From NCBI GenBank assembly GCA_021397835.1, contig JAJFZO010000882.1, forward strand, positions 2,236,501-2,300,500: DNA of 64,000 nt, in the 5' to 3' direction. Below the pieces are notes generated by a model, which was given only the letters and a program-made list of their open reading frames with translations, did no database searches and was not told the DNA's origin. The DNA is from Moringa oleifera. Its lineage: Eukaryota; Streptophyta; Magnoliopsida; Brassicales; Moringaceae. The translations under genes were made by a program, and so were the position numbers. The stretch's first letter is position 1. Every line of letters begins with the position of its first letter. Of the stretch, positions 40,524 through 54,600 are shown piece after piece.

Positions 40524-41648
40524 ATGGAAGCTCTACACCCTGCATCATATATGTCGGATTCTGATTGGTTCCTCCTCCAAGAGAGCAAGAGCTCAATCTG
40601 GACCAAAGAAGAGAACAAAAAGTTTGAAAGTGCTTTGGCGATATATGGCGAGGACACGCCTGATCGTTGGCTAAAGGTGGCCGCCATGATACCAGGGAAG
40701 ACAGTGTTCGATGTGATCAAACAGTACAGAGAGCTTGAAGAAGATGTTAGTGATATAGAAGCAGGGAAGGTTCCGATCCCAGGTTATCTTAGTTCTTCAT
40801 TTACATTTGATTTGGTTAGCAGCCGTGATTTTGAGGCCTACAGGAAGAGGCCTGCAGGAGCTAGAGGCTGTGAGCAGGAGAGGAAGAAGGGAGTGCCATG
40901 GACAGAAGATGAGCACAGGTGAATTCCCTGGAGAATTCCATTGTAAAGGTTATTAAAGTTTTGATTGTGCTTGTGATAATACTTGAATGATAGTAACCCT
41001 TCATCTAGTTGTTAGTATTAGGCTGCTTAGTCCCCAATAGATAATGGAAAACTGAGACCAGGTAAAGCATTTGTACATGGAGTTTGCATCTTATCATATA
41101 CATTAATCGATCATTTCTGTATAGTTTGATGGGTTTCTTTCATCTTCCTCACATGACCTTCTCCCTAACCTGGTTTCTTCTATTGTAGACGGTTTCTGAT
41201 GGGACTTCTGAAATATGGTAAAGGGGACTGGAGGAATATCTCTCGAAACTTTGTGGTTTCTAAAACTCCTACTCAAGTAGCCAGCCATGCTCAGAAGTAC
41301 TATCAAAGGCAGCTTTCAGGAGGGAAAGATAAGAGAAGACCAAGTATCCATGACATCACAACCATCAACCTTACAAACTCTACCTTTTCAGAGAATCATA
41401 AGCTGCCTTCAGTGGATAACTATAATATGCTTCCACCGCCGCAAAAGTTGAACAGCATGCCAAAAGTAGGCCTGGATCGTGATCTCCTGGATGATGCAGC
41501 ATTGATGGTTTTCAATCCAAATCCTGCCAACCTCTTGATGCCATCTCCATATGAGGTTGCTTCGAATGGCCTTAAACTTCAGGGTCAAAATCTGTATGGC
41601 AGTGCTTATCATGGTGCTTGCATCAAAACCCATAATCCTGTGTTCTAA
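40524..41648 (+). CDS. DIVARICATA-type 1R/2-repeat MYB (SANT) transcription factor (2 exons, 284 aa)
   Basis: Exons 40524-40918 and 41189-41648 join as HR|RFLMG in phase. The N-terminal SANT/MYB repeat starts [16 protein letters not shown] (about residues 24-75). The second repeat starts [18 protein letters not shown] (about 121-170), has Trp then Trp-like positions, and ends in the signature [19 protein letters not shown]. That Tyr variant of SHAQKYF is, to my knowledge, typical of the At3g11280/At5g05790 branch. SIHDITT follows, as in DIVARICATA homologues. These nuclear proteins bind GATAAG-type (I-box) sites and act in organ asymmetry, salt and ABA responses. The acidic N-terminus could aid activation. 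Target genes are unknown. Confidence 0.93.
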
Positions 41649-44600
41649 ATCAAGTCCATGAGACATTGAATACATGGATTACACAATCATATTTTGTTGT
41701 ACTCTGTGGCTTCAAATGCCAAACCTGATTGTGTACCGTTGTGCTCTTGTCATGGTTTTACAAAAAAAAAAAAAAGGCGAAAGCAGTATTATCGTTTTCT
41801 ACATTACACAGGGTAGAATCATGTAATCATTGTCTAATCTCTGAATTGAATGAAAGACTTGTCAGTTTGTTGAAGAAGCAAATGTTAGTCTTGGATTCAT
41901 TCTAGTGAACATAGCTTGTTCCATCTGGTTTATGTAGTAAACTTCTGGATATCATCATCTTGGTTGTTAATCTTTCTTCCCTTTGTTTGAATGCAGACAT
42001 ACTATGATGGTTGTCCATTGAGAACTTACTGATGGAGTTGCTGAACAGGTTATCTAAGCTGCTTGTGTTGTTGATCTGCCATGTCAATGGATGATGTGGC
42101 TTGATCGCTGACTCATTTGGCACTCTTTTGTTCTTCATTTTTCTCATTTTTCTTTTGGGAATTCCATGGGATCAAATTGCCTGCTTTTTTCTCTTAGGAC
42201 CCTTTCCATCCCTCTTAGCTTTATGCACACAATATGGCCAAGTGGATTGAGCTTGATCACCATCACTTAGTCGAAGCTGAGTTTGCATTCCACTCAATTG
42301 AGCATCACATGCTTTAATCTGTCATAGAACATGGAAAGATCCACGTAAGGAGAGCGCTGAAGTGGTATACATTTTATAATCATCTTTCCTTCTTCCAATC
42401 AACTATTGCCTTTTCTTTCATATTTCTCTTTCTGCCAGAACATGTTGTCAGTGGGGCAAGACTGTTTTTATCAGCAAAGTAAGCTTCTTTTGCTAGTCTC
42501 TGGAGGCATCATTCCTTTATAGGATTCTTCAGTTTACTTGAGAACCAAAAGAAGGATCTTTGCTATGTCTAGATTTTTTTCTTTACTGTAATCATAAATC
42601 TGCAGTAGACAATCTAGCTTCAAACTCAGGCAGAATCAGACATTCACCCTCTCCCCTGACCATCGAGGACTCTAGTTTTCATCTATCTGTCAATGAAAAT
42701 ACATAAAGAGTTAGTCAGAATATAACGCATAGTCTTGTTTTGATTCTGTGGTTCTTCTGTAGTTACTGATCTCTCTGTTAATACCGAAGCCACTGTAACC
42801 CACCTGCCTGTATGCTTCACTGGATCCTCATGGAATGGATTGATAGTGATCGCTTTGTGAAATATAGGCACTCTACATATGCAATATATAATAAACAAAT
42901 GATGGGTTCTGGTTGTGCTTGTACTGTGTATGCTTCTTTTAGTTGCTATTGTGGGTTCTACTACCCACCATTGTGGCTGCTGCTCCTGCAACTATCAAGA
43001 AAAGCTCAGTTAGTGCCCACCCAAGTCACTTTGCATATATATCATTTTCTAAACCACACGTTAGGCATCAAAAGCTACAAAGCAAGATGAGCAACATGAC
43101 CTTTTTTTTTTTTTTTTAACTCTTTCTGGTAAAAGACAAAGCTATTTGCTGTACACTGTTTTTTCAAAAGACAAGCAGTCTTTTTGCAAGTTGCCTCACA
43201 AAGCACCCTTGCGCTTTATTCTAATTTTGATTGTAGGCTATGCCTTACACTTTTGGCGAGATTTCACTGTTTTAATTTATCAAAAACAATGGAGGTGACC
43301 CTTTTTTTTTGTTAAACGGTAGCCAATTATTTGATCTTCAGAAGCCTTTTACAGAATCATGCACAAGCCCTGCTTGCAGACAGAGATCACCATGACATCG
43401 CAGGGTATGTTTTAGGCTGGCCTACCTTGATTTAAGGATAATCTTTGGCTGAACTTTTTGTCATCACAGCTCACTTAATGAGATAGAGTTGGAGATGATA
43501 TTATAACTAAATACATGGAACCATTATCTCCACAAATTTCACATATTTGGATTTGATCACTCTTCATTTGTTTTATCATTAATAAGTACTTCACGGCACT
43601 AGACTATATGGTTGCTGTTTGTCATTTTGCTGACAGAACTATGTTTACAGGTTAGATACTATGGCATTCCTACTCTAAGCATAACTCAAAATGGTCATAG
43701 TGCAGCAAACTGTGACATGAGCAAGTGCTAATTGGCCCTCGAAAGCAGCTGGACCCAGAAAGGCTGGAACAATGAGTACTATGCAGATCACTGTCATGTA
43801 GATGAACTATGCACTCATGTATTTAGTGTCCTAAACTCATTAGTGGAGATAAGAACATGATATACGAGGCTATTATGTGGAGTGATTAGACGAGAACAAC
43901 TCGTGGAGATTTTGGAATGAAATTGACTTCCTCTCAGCAGCACTTACCACCCACCAACACATACGAGGAAGGGAAAGTTTAATGATGATTTCTTTGTGTT
44001 TTTGGTCAGAAACTCAATTATCGAAGTAATTGAATCTTGATTCACTATACTATTTTGGGTTGATATGCTTTCTTCAATAGAGTCTAAATCTTCTTTCAGC
44101 CTATAAAACTAATTGTCCTCCCGTCTGCTCTTATCAGTTTCTGAATTACTATGTTTCCATTATCGACCAAAGCTAAAGTTGCTTATCCCCACAGAGAAAA
44201 ACAGCACAAGAAAGCTTTCTTTTAGTCTTTGATTGCATTTGTTATTTTCATTAATGTCTATTGTTAAATACTTTGCTTTCTAATGTAATTTTGAAAATTA
44301 CTTCAACTGATTGTATTGTGAAGAGCTGGAGCACTGGCGTTCAAATTAGTAATTATATTCAGAGAATCATAGATGGTGTTCAATGAAAGTGCACATGCAT
44401 TTTCTTTTTTGTAAGTTCTGACCAAATGTCAAATAAATGAAGTGTTTTATTTTACAGATATAATATTTTATTTTTTATTTTTTTACATAAATTTATCAAA
44501 AAGAGTGTAAATTTATCACGTTGAAATGATGAACTTTGAAGAACTTGTTCTTATCTGATTCAATATGGTGAGCTAGACATAATTTATCCGGATTGATTAT

Positions 44601-46246
44601 GAAATTTTAACTATGTATCACATTCTACTTTTTGTATTAACCCAAAACAAATAGTGGTGTCTGTGCTCTAGCTAGAGCATTAGGTGAAACAGAATAGCAA
44701 GAAACAGTTGATAGCCAAGGAGAAGCATTTAAACCCAATACCTCGCTGGCTTCTTTAGTCCAGTTGATCAGACAATGGGCCTGTTTCTCCATGTTCTTGT
44801 TTCTCAGCCCAAAGGCTAAACAAACAGAGGATCCATGGATCTCGGCTCCTGGGGAATTGATCCACACTTTTGAACCCTAAAATCCATAACCACGAACTAT
44901 GAAATAAGGGTACACCACCACTGGGTGAGAAATCGCTGCTCTTGGTCAGACAGGGTAACTGCTTTCAGACTTGCTGTTCTTGCTTTCTTTCCGGACAGGA
45001 AAGGTACACTTTGGCCCTGAAAGAAGGCACTGACATACAGGCAACAAGAAAGGGCATTAGCATTGGAACCTAATAGAATATAAACAAGCACAGAGAACTT
45101 ACAAAAATTACTGTTGTTTGATTTCACAAGGAAAGAAAGGAAGATACCCTTTTGCCATCTCTGTTGTTTCAATGTCAATGTGCCTCAGGACCTAACATGC
45201 TCAAGAAACAACTATTTGAAGCGCTTGCTCTTGTTGGGTAATTTGGACTTTCTTAACTTCAAAAGCTAGTTCATGAAGGGAAATTTCTCTTTATATTTAT
45301 CAACTAATCACCTGTAATTTTTATAATAAATGCGAAATAACCCAACAGATAAGCCTGCTCTTCCCCAGAGAAACACATCTCACCTCCCAGCTCAACAAAA
45401 TAAATCAAGTTCATCACAAGCAATTGCAGAGAGCATATACATGGAAAGAAGAGAAACAACTAAGAGCGGAGAGAGCTTTTTCTTAAGAGATAGTAATGGG
45501 ACCATCTGGGTATCTTTCTTTCTTCTCTAGCTTCATCTTGAAGGAAGAGATCTTGCATGTTTTCCTCAATGTGTTATTAAGTATCATCTTCCTGGCTATC
45601 TGAAGGCTCTTCAAAAAGCAGATCTCATATCATTTAATACCAAATTACAATCTGGTCGGCAGGAGTGCTAAAAGAAATTCGATCTGCAATTGGATGCCAT
45701 GTGCTTGTCTTGATTTTGTATTATCGAGCACATATTCCATATTATCTTAACAACTCCCATTAATTGTGGATTCTTTCTCAAGCCACTGTCTTCCAGTCTC
45801 AGTACTTTATTCTAAAGCCACACAGCATTGCATCTCCTTCAGAAGATTAGGAGAACCAAATGCTCCGACAGATCTCTCATCAGGAAGAATCAAAGATTAT
45901 TTTGGAAGAAAGCTCCTTTACGCGTATTACCACCCAGCATTCCTGCATTCAAAGAACAATAAGAAGTTCCACTCAGAGTTAATTTAGGAAACTACATGAA
46001 AGTCAAAGGCTTGAAAATTAAGTTAACCTGCTATATTCAGAGAGAAAGGAACAAGAAGCTCACCAAGAGCACAAGTGCTTTCAGATAACATTAGGAAACA
46101 TACTTATTACAGGGCAAATGTCTGGAAATGAAATTTGAAAATCACAACCCTCTGACCGAAAGCAAACGTTACATGAATTTATAAACAGAAGCAGAAAAAA
46201 GAAAAAGAAAAAGGCACAACTGTTGGAGAAGATTGTATGTACAGCT
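41649..46246. other. Intergenic, MYB 3' flank to COI1 3' end
   Basis: This is a 4.6 kb stretch with no recognised gene. It is moderately A+T-rich with T runs (43101-43118 and near 43290). Short frames on both strands (for example 42812-43090, 44637-44867 and 44897-45178) show no domain, and their neighbours lack splice support. The right end holds the COI1 3' UTR. Confidence 0.5.
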
Positions 46247-49200
46247 CTACGAGGTAACGAAGGACACTGGATTCAGAGGAATAACAGTCCCTGTCCCTGG
46301 AAAATCTTTTCTCTGTCCAGCAAGGGAGTAATATGCAAGTATATGAGCTGGATGCTCAACCACCATTGGCTCTCCAAGCTGATCTTGCACAACCACTTTC
46401 CTGGAAGGAATTAATTCAATATTCCAAAATGGGCGAGCCATTGCTAAAAGATCACGGCCTCCTGGTGATGACAGTCTATACCCTTGCACCCACAAGTACC
46501 TTAGTGACTGCAGTTGCATCACAGCAGCTGCCAGTGCACGCTCACTGAAGCAACAGCCTCTCATTTCTAGTTTTTGAAGGCTGGGGCATCCTCTGGAGAA
46601 CTCCAAAAGCCCTGCATCAGACTCCCCCACATAACCTAGAAGCATCCATCTCACATTTTCACTATATCGACCAATATAACTGAGACCCACGTCAGTCAAA
46701 CCCCCAGGTCGGAGATACAGGGCAAACCTTCTAAGCTTTTCACAGCCCCTCAACAGAGCTCGAACTCCATTATCGAGTGGCAAATCTGTTATCCTCTCTT
46801 CTCGGTCAAGCAAGACCAGGCGAAAATCACTGAGGTTTTTCAAGTAAGCACCAATATATTCCAAAGAACCATTTGTTATATCAGATACGTAAACAGCCAT
46901 GTATTCCAATTCCAGGCAGCCCTGAGCCAGTGCAATCAATCCTCTCTGTGAAACTACACCTTCTTCATCCTCCATTCCCTGCTCATCAGCACCTCGCTCA
47001 ATCCTAAGCCTCTTCAATCTCTTACAGCTCCGAGCAAGGACTTCTAGTCCTCTATCCCCAATAACATTCCTCGTCTGTCCAAATGGGAAGATATATTTAA
47101 TATTACAGATTTCAAGTACAAAAACAGTTTCTCAAAATAAACCTTGACATTTCTATTGTATATATTGCTCTGAATTGCAATAACCCCAGGTGATATGACA
47201 AATATGATGATAATTGCCAAGGTAAAGTTCATGGAAAATTAGACATGAGTTGAAGCTAAACCCTGAAATCAGGGTCAAACATCAGAAAGAAGTTTCCACT
47301 TTGTAAGTAACATGTTGAGCTATAGGTAAGTAATGAACTAGCTATGCAGGTGAGAAACAGAAAAAGTGACAGACGATTTCAAGCAGAAATAAGATCTAAA
47401 CACAATGGCAACAAAACAAGATAAAAACAATTAGTGACTCTACCTCGAGAACTTCCAGGTTGGGACACCTTTGAATTAATAGACAATGATCCTCTGTGTC
47501 AAGCAATGCATAGAGTAGATCCAACTTTTTAAGAAGGGATGCAAAGGGAAAGACTATTGGCATCTCATTCTTTCCCATGTAGGTTAGACCCAAACGGCAT
47601 AATCTTGGCGGAAATGACACAACTGAGTACCTCTCAGGTTGCTCATTGAATGAACCCCCACAAAATTCTTCTAAAACAGCTGCAGCACGAAAGAATCCGA
47701 CAAGGTCCAAGATTTCACGATCACTAATTTTCACAGAAACCAAAGAGCGGCAATTTCTTGCTATGAGTTCCAGGTCTTTGAAACTGACTTGGACAAGATC
47801 TGTCATGTAATAATTTAACGTCTCGAGAGCTTTGTTGTTCAAAGCAAGCTCATGGAGCCATTGACCATCTTTCTCAATGATTGAGCTCTCTTCCAAAAAC
47901 AACGTCTTTAGTTTCCTGAGGGAACATATGAAACAGTAATCAATGTCATGCACAATAAACTCTTAAGATCATTGTTGAGAAATCAAATATACAGGGCCCT
48001 ATCTGCAATAGAAATCACGTTAACTCAACTAGTCATAAACAGATAATGTTTTACTTCCGGGTGAACCAAGAACAAATAATAATCCACTTCAAGATCCCAA
48101 ATATAAGATAAATAGATAACAGGCACGAAATTTGTTGATATCAAGTGTGCCATAATCGATACAAATTTCAAAATTTGCATCTCAGTAATCATTTACTAAC
48201 ATAAATTTTTATTTGAAAGCATAATCTGAACCGCTTCATAAAGAAACAGATGCCAAAAACCACCCAAATCTATCCTATAATGTACAGATACCTACTCAAA
48301 GGTGAACACTAATAGCCATCTCAAAAGGAGAAAAATACATACTAAAAATGATAACAGCTAATATAATGATTCTTGAGTTTTTGTCAATATCAATGGCTAT
48401 CATGTCATAGCCACATGAACTTTGTAGGCTCTCTAGATAAGTTAGTTTGTAGCTGGATTTTATACATAGGCAGCATCCATTGGCACCTTTGCGAATACTA
48501 CTATACTGTTCTATCAAGAAAACAATATATAATGAATCCTTGGTCTATGCATTCCAACATAAGAAGATATAATATTAACTGTTAAGTACAATCTTGTATT
48601 TGGCAACAGACCTTCTTTCTAAATCACCAAGCTTTTTTCAAAAATTTTTAACATATTAGCATAACATTTTGAGTAATATAAAATCTTGATAAACTAAACA
48701 TTAAATTGTTTAGAATTCCAATCTCAACAAAATTCTTTCAATAACAAGAATTAGGAACTAAATGACATACTTCTTACAAATGAATCATCATCTAGCATGG
48801 AAGAATGCTAAAGGAATATAGTTACCATACTCAAATCTTCTTTCATAGAATCAAATCAAATATGAGAAAATCATTGCCCTTACTTTACTCCTTATGCCTC
48901 AGGATGCTCAATTGATGACTCCTAAACTCTCTTGATGTGATGTATACAAACAATGACATGTGCCGTTTCAAAATGTTTGCTTTTGTCATTAATCAAGCAT
49001 TTCCTTCATATTTTTATTATAAGCCATTGTCACAAACAATTATAAATTTAAATCCACATGAGATTTGAAGTGACATAGCAGGGGATGGCTCTCTGCCAAC
49101 CTAAAAGTAGACAGATTCATTAGCGAGAAATAGGCGCAAGCTGGGAACATGATTATTTAAAAGCAACAATTAATAAAAATATAAACTTGGACACTTACAC

Positions 49201-50487
49201 CAGAACCTATCAACAAAAGCAGCCTATTTGCTTTCAATAAAATATTACACATATCTTTCTGTAGATAAAGTGATCATGGATTCTCCCAACAAAGCCAGCA
49301 ATTTATCTAAAAAGAAGAAAGAATAAGTTTTCTACATAACTATAACATTGTAATTCTACAGCTTCCCAAACAAGGAAACAAGCATTCTTCTTGAAGCATT
49401 TATGCGAAGTTGAATCAATAATTCTGATGAACAATAAAGTCTAGCTAATCATTAATGAGATAAAGAGCTGATAAATTTCACAAACCACGCCCTGATAAAA
49501 GCTTTCCTGCTTCCCCTTGCTCAAGATAAAGACAGGCACATGAATCATTAAAAGATACACCCCAAAAAGAACAATTCATGGCCATCCACTCCATAACACC
49601 AATTACTTAAAAAGAACCAGAATCCATCCATAGATTGTGTAACAAGAGAAACTAAAAAAGTTGGGCCCATAAAGATTGGGCCATGCTGTCCATAGCCATC
49701 AATCCAATAGCAAGAATAAAGAGAATCAAAATAAAATACAGTGCAAGCGTTAACCAAATTTAGCAGATCTAAGTAATACTTAGACAAGTAAAACGCTTTC
49801 CAGATTTAGCAGATTGGAGACGGTGAGCAGCATAGCCATAAATGAATGAAATTATTTATGCACTCAAAATTAACATGAATAAAAATGCTGCAATTGCGAC
49901 ATTACAGGGAAATCCAATAACCACCAATGTTATCATAATATAAATTCAACAACAGCAAACAACCCTATTTTTCTGAGGGAAAAAAAAGGGAAATTTAAGT
50001 ACCTGCAAGAGCGAGCAATCCACAAGAGTCCATCAGTGCTGAACCCAGAGCACTTATCCAGTCTCAACACCTCAAGCTCGTCCTCTCTGGCCCGAGCCAA
50101 TACGTCCAGATCCGAATCGCTTACGATCATCCGCCGGAAATGGAGCGATTTCAGGCGTTTAAATGACACAGCAATTTCGTTGACCCATGGGGTGACATAG
50201 CCGCCCCAGTCCTCGGGTATCAGGTTGAACATGGCAGCTCGTGGTTTGCCCTTGAGCTTGAGTGACTTGAGCTGACTGAAGCGATCCCTGAGCCGATCGG
50301 GGCTCGAGGTATAGCAGAGAGCCATGGTTACATGCTCTCTGGTTGCTGCATCCACTTCGTACCATCTGCGGCACACCAGCGACGCCGCGTCTCGGTCCTT
50401 GGGGTCGTGCACATAGAGCATCACCAGATCGAGAACATCGTCTATCGTCACGCCACTCATTCTATTCAGTCTCTTGCTATCCTCCAT
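46247..50487 (-). CDS. COI1: Coronatine-insensitive 1, jasmonate co-receptor F-box protein (3 exons, 594 aa)
   Basis: Exons 50487-50003, 47915-47444 and 47074-46247, 1785 bases with stop. COI1 is the F-box subunit of SCF-COI1. It binds jasmonoyl-isoleucine with JAZ repressors and triggers their degradation. The F-box is at about residues 14-55 (DDVLDLVMLYVHDPKDRDAA), followed by a leucine-rich-repeat solenoid. Ligand-contact residues known from Arabidopsis are conserved: KPRAAMFNLIP (Arabidopsis R85, M88, F89, L91), RLRIERG (R348), MAVYVSD (Y386), FRLVLLDRE (R409), YLRPGGLTD (Y444) and WVQGYR (R496). LEFCGGSF-type core repeats and the EHPAHILAYYSLAGQR end are intact. Intron 1 is 2.09 kb. Full length, so expected to be functional. 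A GA-rich leader lies upstream. Confidence 0.97.
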
Positions 50488-51620
50488 TAGCTATAAAAAT
50501 CAAAAGCCTTTTTTTCTTTTTTGATAAATACCAGAATTTTTATTAAAAAAAACAACTCTGCAATTTTCCCAAAATAATTAAAAGGGGAAACCTAAAATTC
50601 AAAAAACCAATAGCAAAACTTTACATCAAAAAACTGAAAACCTACTCGGACTTTTTACTTATTCAGCAAAAACAACTCAAAGAGAGAGAGAGAGAGTGAG
50701 TGAGTATAGATCACAGTTTGTTCTGATATCAGAAACTTGTAGGATCAGCTAAGAACTAGTAGCTGACTATTATTTTTGGATAAAAAGGGAAATTAAAAGC
50801 CGAAGTAGCAGTTGAGAGACCAGACAACAGTGATAACTCCCAGAGAAAGAAAAGAGAAAAGCGTTACACTACATGAACACAAAAAAGAAAACACAAAAGA
50901 GAGGAGAGGGTGATAGAAGTTCACGAAACCCGATTCCGACGGACGGCGAAACGTTTCGTCCGTTCCGGTCCGCTTGGTCGAAAGTCAAAGGCAAGACAAA
51001 GGCCAGAAACTCCGGCGGGATCTAGGAAAGAACCGCGCGGGAATCACAGAGGAAGGCAAGCTGAAGCTGGCGAGATCGACCAGTAGGGAAGCGAGGGAGC
51101 ATGGACGCGAAACACGGAGGAATCAGCAAGAGGATAGGGAGCCGCAAAGCAGGACAAGAGATCATGAAGGCGGGTTTTGTAGCATCAGAGGTGGTGTACG
51201 CTAAGCGGTGGGAAATGGAAGGCGCTGATCGCCGAAAGAAATGATAATCAGACGGCGACAGTTGATTACAGTTTCTGATTGGGCAGCTGGATGAGAACCC
51301 CGAGAGAGACCCTAGCTAGGGCGGGGCCTTATCGGTGCGTTGCTTGAGTTGTGCGCCTCAAAACGCAAAAGAGAGAGAAAGACAGAAGGCCTTTTGTAAG
51401 AAAGAGAGGAGAGAGAAAACTTAAATTAAAAAAATAAAAAATAAAAGTTAAAAAAAGGAGAAAACGACAAAACAGCAAACAGAAGCACCCAATCAAAAGC
51501 CACGGATCAGGCGAGTCAAAATTAACCGAAGTGGACCCAATTAATGAGAATCTAAGTAACTCCTCATTTCGCTCTACCCTTACGTGGCACAATCTCATTG
51601 GCTACTTCCTGATAACTTAC
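50488..51620 (-). promoter_or_regulatory. COI1 leader/promoter region with a (GA)n tract
   Basis: Upstream of COI1 on the minus strand. A purine run at 50680-50696 (AGAGAG) continues as GTGAGTGAG, which is pyrimidine-rich in the transcript. The part from 50930 to 51320 is GC-richer than its surroundings and probably forms the 5' UTR/core promoter. A plus-strand Arg-rich frame here (50974-51204) is treated as chance. Confidence 0.45.
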
Positions 51621-54600
51621 CGCAGTAGTTTCTGTCGAGGGTATTACAGGCAAAACATCTGATTTTTTTTGCTTTTTGTATTTTTCTGGTTTTCTTCGGA
51701 CACATTCGGCAACTTGGATTTGACTCAGAGAAGTCTGTTGTCAGCTTTTTTCTAAAAACGCAACTTCAACCAAATCAAAACGACACTGCAATTCTCCACA
51801 CGTCACGCTAGATTATTCGTCAGATTTACGTGATCTCTTATGTACATAAACTTAATTTTATAACACAAGTGTCTTGTACTTGAAACTGATTTTAGACCTA
51901 ATACTAAGCATCGTTTCCTTAATTTATTTATTTTATCTATTTAATTTTTTATGCCATCAAAAAATGATGAATTACAAATCTAATGATTAAATCGCTGGTT
52001 TTTACTAATGATTTTTTAATTAAGTCAATAAAATTTTTGACAATATATAATAAAATAATTATATCGTATTATTTACTGTATAATAATTTTGTAATAAATT
52101 TGATTTTAACGTATTTTGTATTGAAAACACAAATATAACAAAACTGAGTTACAATATTATCAAAAAATTTAAATTTTCTTAAAATTTTAATTACTACAAT
52201 CAATGATATTTAGATAACGATAATCAAAATTTTTTAATTTATGTAATTATAAATATTAAAAGATTAATGATCACAAAAATAAACTGATCGTCTCTCATGA
52301 ATTTGAGTTTTACATTTTATTGTATAATTTTTATTTATTAAATATTTAAATATCAATAAAATACGTTAAATATAATTGAATAATCATGTAATTATTAATA
52401 AAATATTTTTGCCATATATTAATTTAATTAGTCATATAAATTATTTGCATAATTATACCATCAATTTTTTATACGTATGTGGATTCCACGTAGAATTTTT
52501 TGTTTTAATCTTGGATGAAATAATTTTATATGATAATACTAGTATAGGGTTCACTCTATAGCCCCTAGCTTCTACATTTAAAAATTACGTCACCGACGAC
52601 TCATTGGTCTAAGTAAATAAATAAATAAGATAATATTATTTAATTATTTAAAACTTTTGAAATTAACAAACTCGTAATTCAATAAAAAAAAATTATCTGG
52701 TAGTTACATGGGTGAAATAAAATGGCTTAAAATTGAAAATTTATTTATTTACTAATTTTATATAAACGCACAAACAAAAGCGGTAAAACAATCCAAAAAG
52801 CTGAAAAAGTTATAAAAATTAAGTCGTATGCCATTAATTTAAAAGTAAAATCATGATTTTTGGGTGACCATTCTTAGATTAAAAGACACAGATAAAGCGG
52901 GACTTAATATTAAACCTACAATATTTGATTTTATTGCTCTAAACTTTTACTCAATTAATTTATTATTTGAATTAGTTGCAAGCTATAATTGCATTAGTTT
53001 ATATATTTATTGATTTATTAAATGTAAACTAGTGATTTAATATTAAATTTTGTATTATTTAAAAATTAAATAAATATGTATCATTTTAAGACTGAAATTT
53101 TTTATTGATCCGATGTATGTTGATTTTTAAAAAATAATACTTAATAGTTTAATAAAATAAATAAATTTATTTTTATATTAATATTTTTTAAAAAATAAAT
53201 ATCACTTTAAATTCTGAGTTTTGTATTCTCTCTCATCAAACTTTAATTTTTAAAATATTTTTAAACAAACTTTCATCTATTAATTTTGTTTAAATTAAAT
53301 TTTTATAAAGTTGGTTGTAAAAAATTAATAATATTTTTTTGTTAAAGTATTTAAAAAATTACTCAAATAAATTTTAAAATTTATTTCAATTTTATTTATC
53401 GAATTTAAATAACTTTTTACTAGCAAGGTATTTTTCATGAATATTTAAATTTTTTAATAGTATATTTTTTCAAAAAATATATTTTTAATACTCAAAATTT
53501 TTTATTTTTTATGATAGTATTTGAAATATTTATGTATATTTATAAAAAAATTTAAGTCAAAATTTTTTTTGATATGATTCAATTTAATCCAAATTGATAG
53601 ATTTAAAAACAAATAAAATATTAAGGTTTGATTAGAAATTAAAAAAATTTAAGATTTTAAATGAGATTTATTTTATTTTAAATTACATTAATATCTTTTA
53701 TATTTTAATTAAATCAACAAAAAATCTAAATTTAATATTTAAAAAAAGATAAATTATAATTTGTTTGGCATCAATATGAAATATATTTTTTTAATTTAAC
53801 AAAAAATATATAATAACTAATGATTGAAAACCGTTAGGAAGAAAGGCAATCGCAACGTGGCAGATATTGTACGGACAGTTAGCCAATCACGTTGACATCT
53901 GTAACGCAAAGTCAGAAAACATAAGATATGTTTTTGTTCTGGTGCCTGGCAGTTGTTAAGGCTACAGGCCAGGCTGATTTTGTACCATGCATCCTAGTGG
54001 GACACCATGAACGTCCACGTGGGAGTTGATGATTGCTTGCACAGTAACTCTTTTGCGTGTTCAAGTTGAATTTTTTAACATGAAATATAAAAAACGTTTT
54101 TTATGATTCATTTAATAATATGAAATATTAAAAAAATAAAAATTAATCATTAATTTTATTAAATTGATACGTATTATAATATTTTTAAAAATTTAAAACA
54201 TTTCAAATCAATAAATATTTTTTAATTTGAAATTAAAAATAATGTTTTCTTATAATTATGCTTAAAAATAGAGAAAATTTTATTAGTTTAAGATCATATA
54301 TGCTGGATATTTTATTTTTTTAATTTATTTTTTATATAAAATGCATATTTTAATTACCTAGTATATGATGTATGCAAATTGAAATTTATTTACCTAAATG
54401 ATATAAATGCATTTTGAGCTTGTCCATTTACCTAGTACATTGTGTAGAAATAAAAAAATAAAAAATAATAATTTAATAGTTACCTCTTATTTTCAAATAT
54501 TAGTATTATAAAAATAATCTTAATATTAATTAATATTTTAATAATGATAACGTGTCACAAAAATAATATGTTTATTCATTAATATTTTATAATTATTTTT

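Noticed and set aside
44637..45178. Minus-strand frames downstream of COI1
   Set aside because: I looked for retrotransposon or enzyme motifs and found none; neighbouring frames do not connect.
50974..51204. Arg/Glu-rich plus-strand frame in the COI1 leader
   Set aside because: It lies antisense to the GC-richer COI1 5' region, has no domain and no splice partner.
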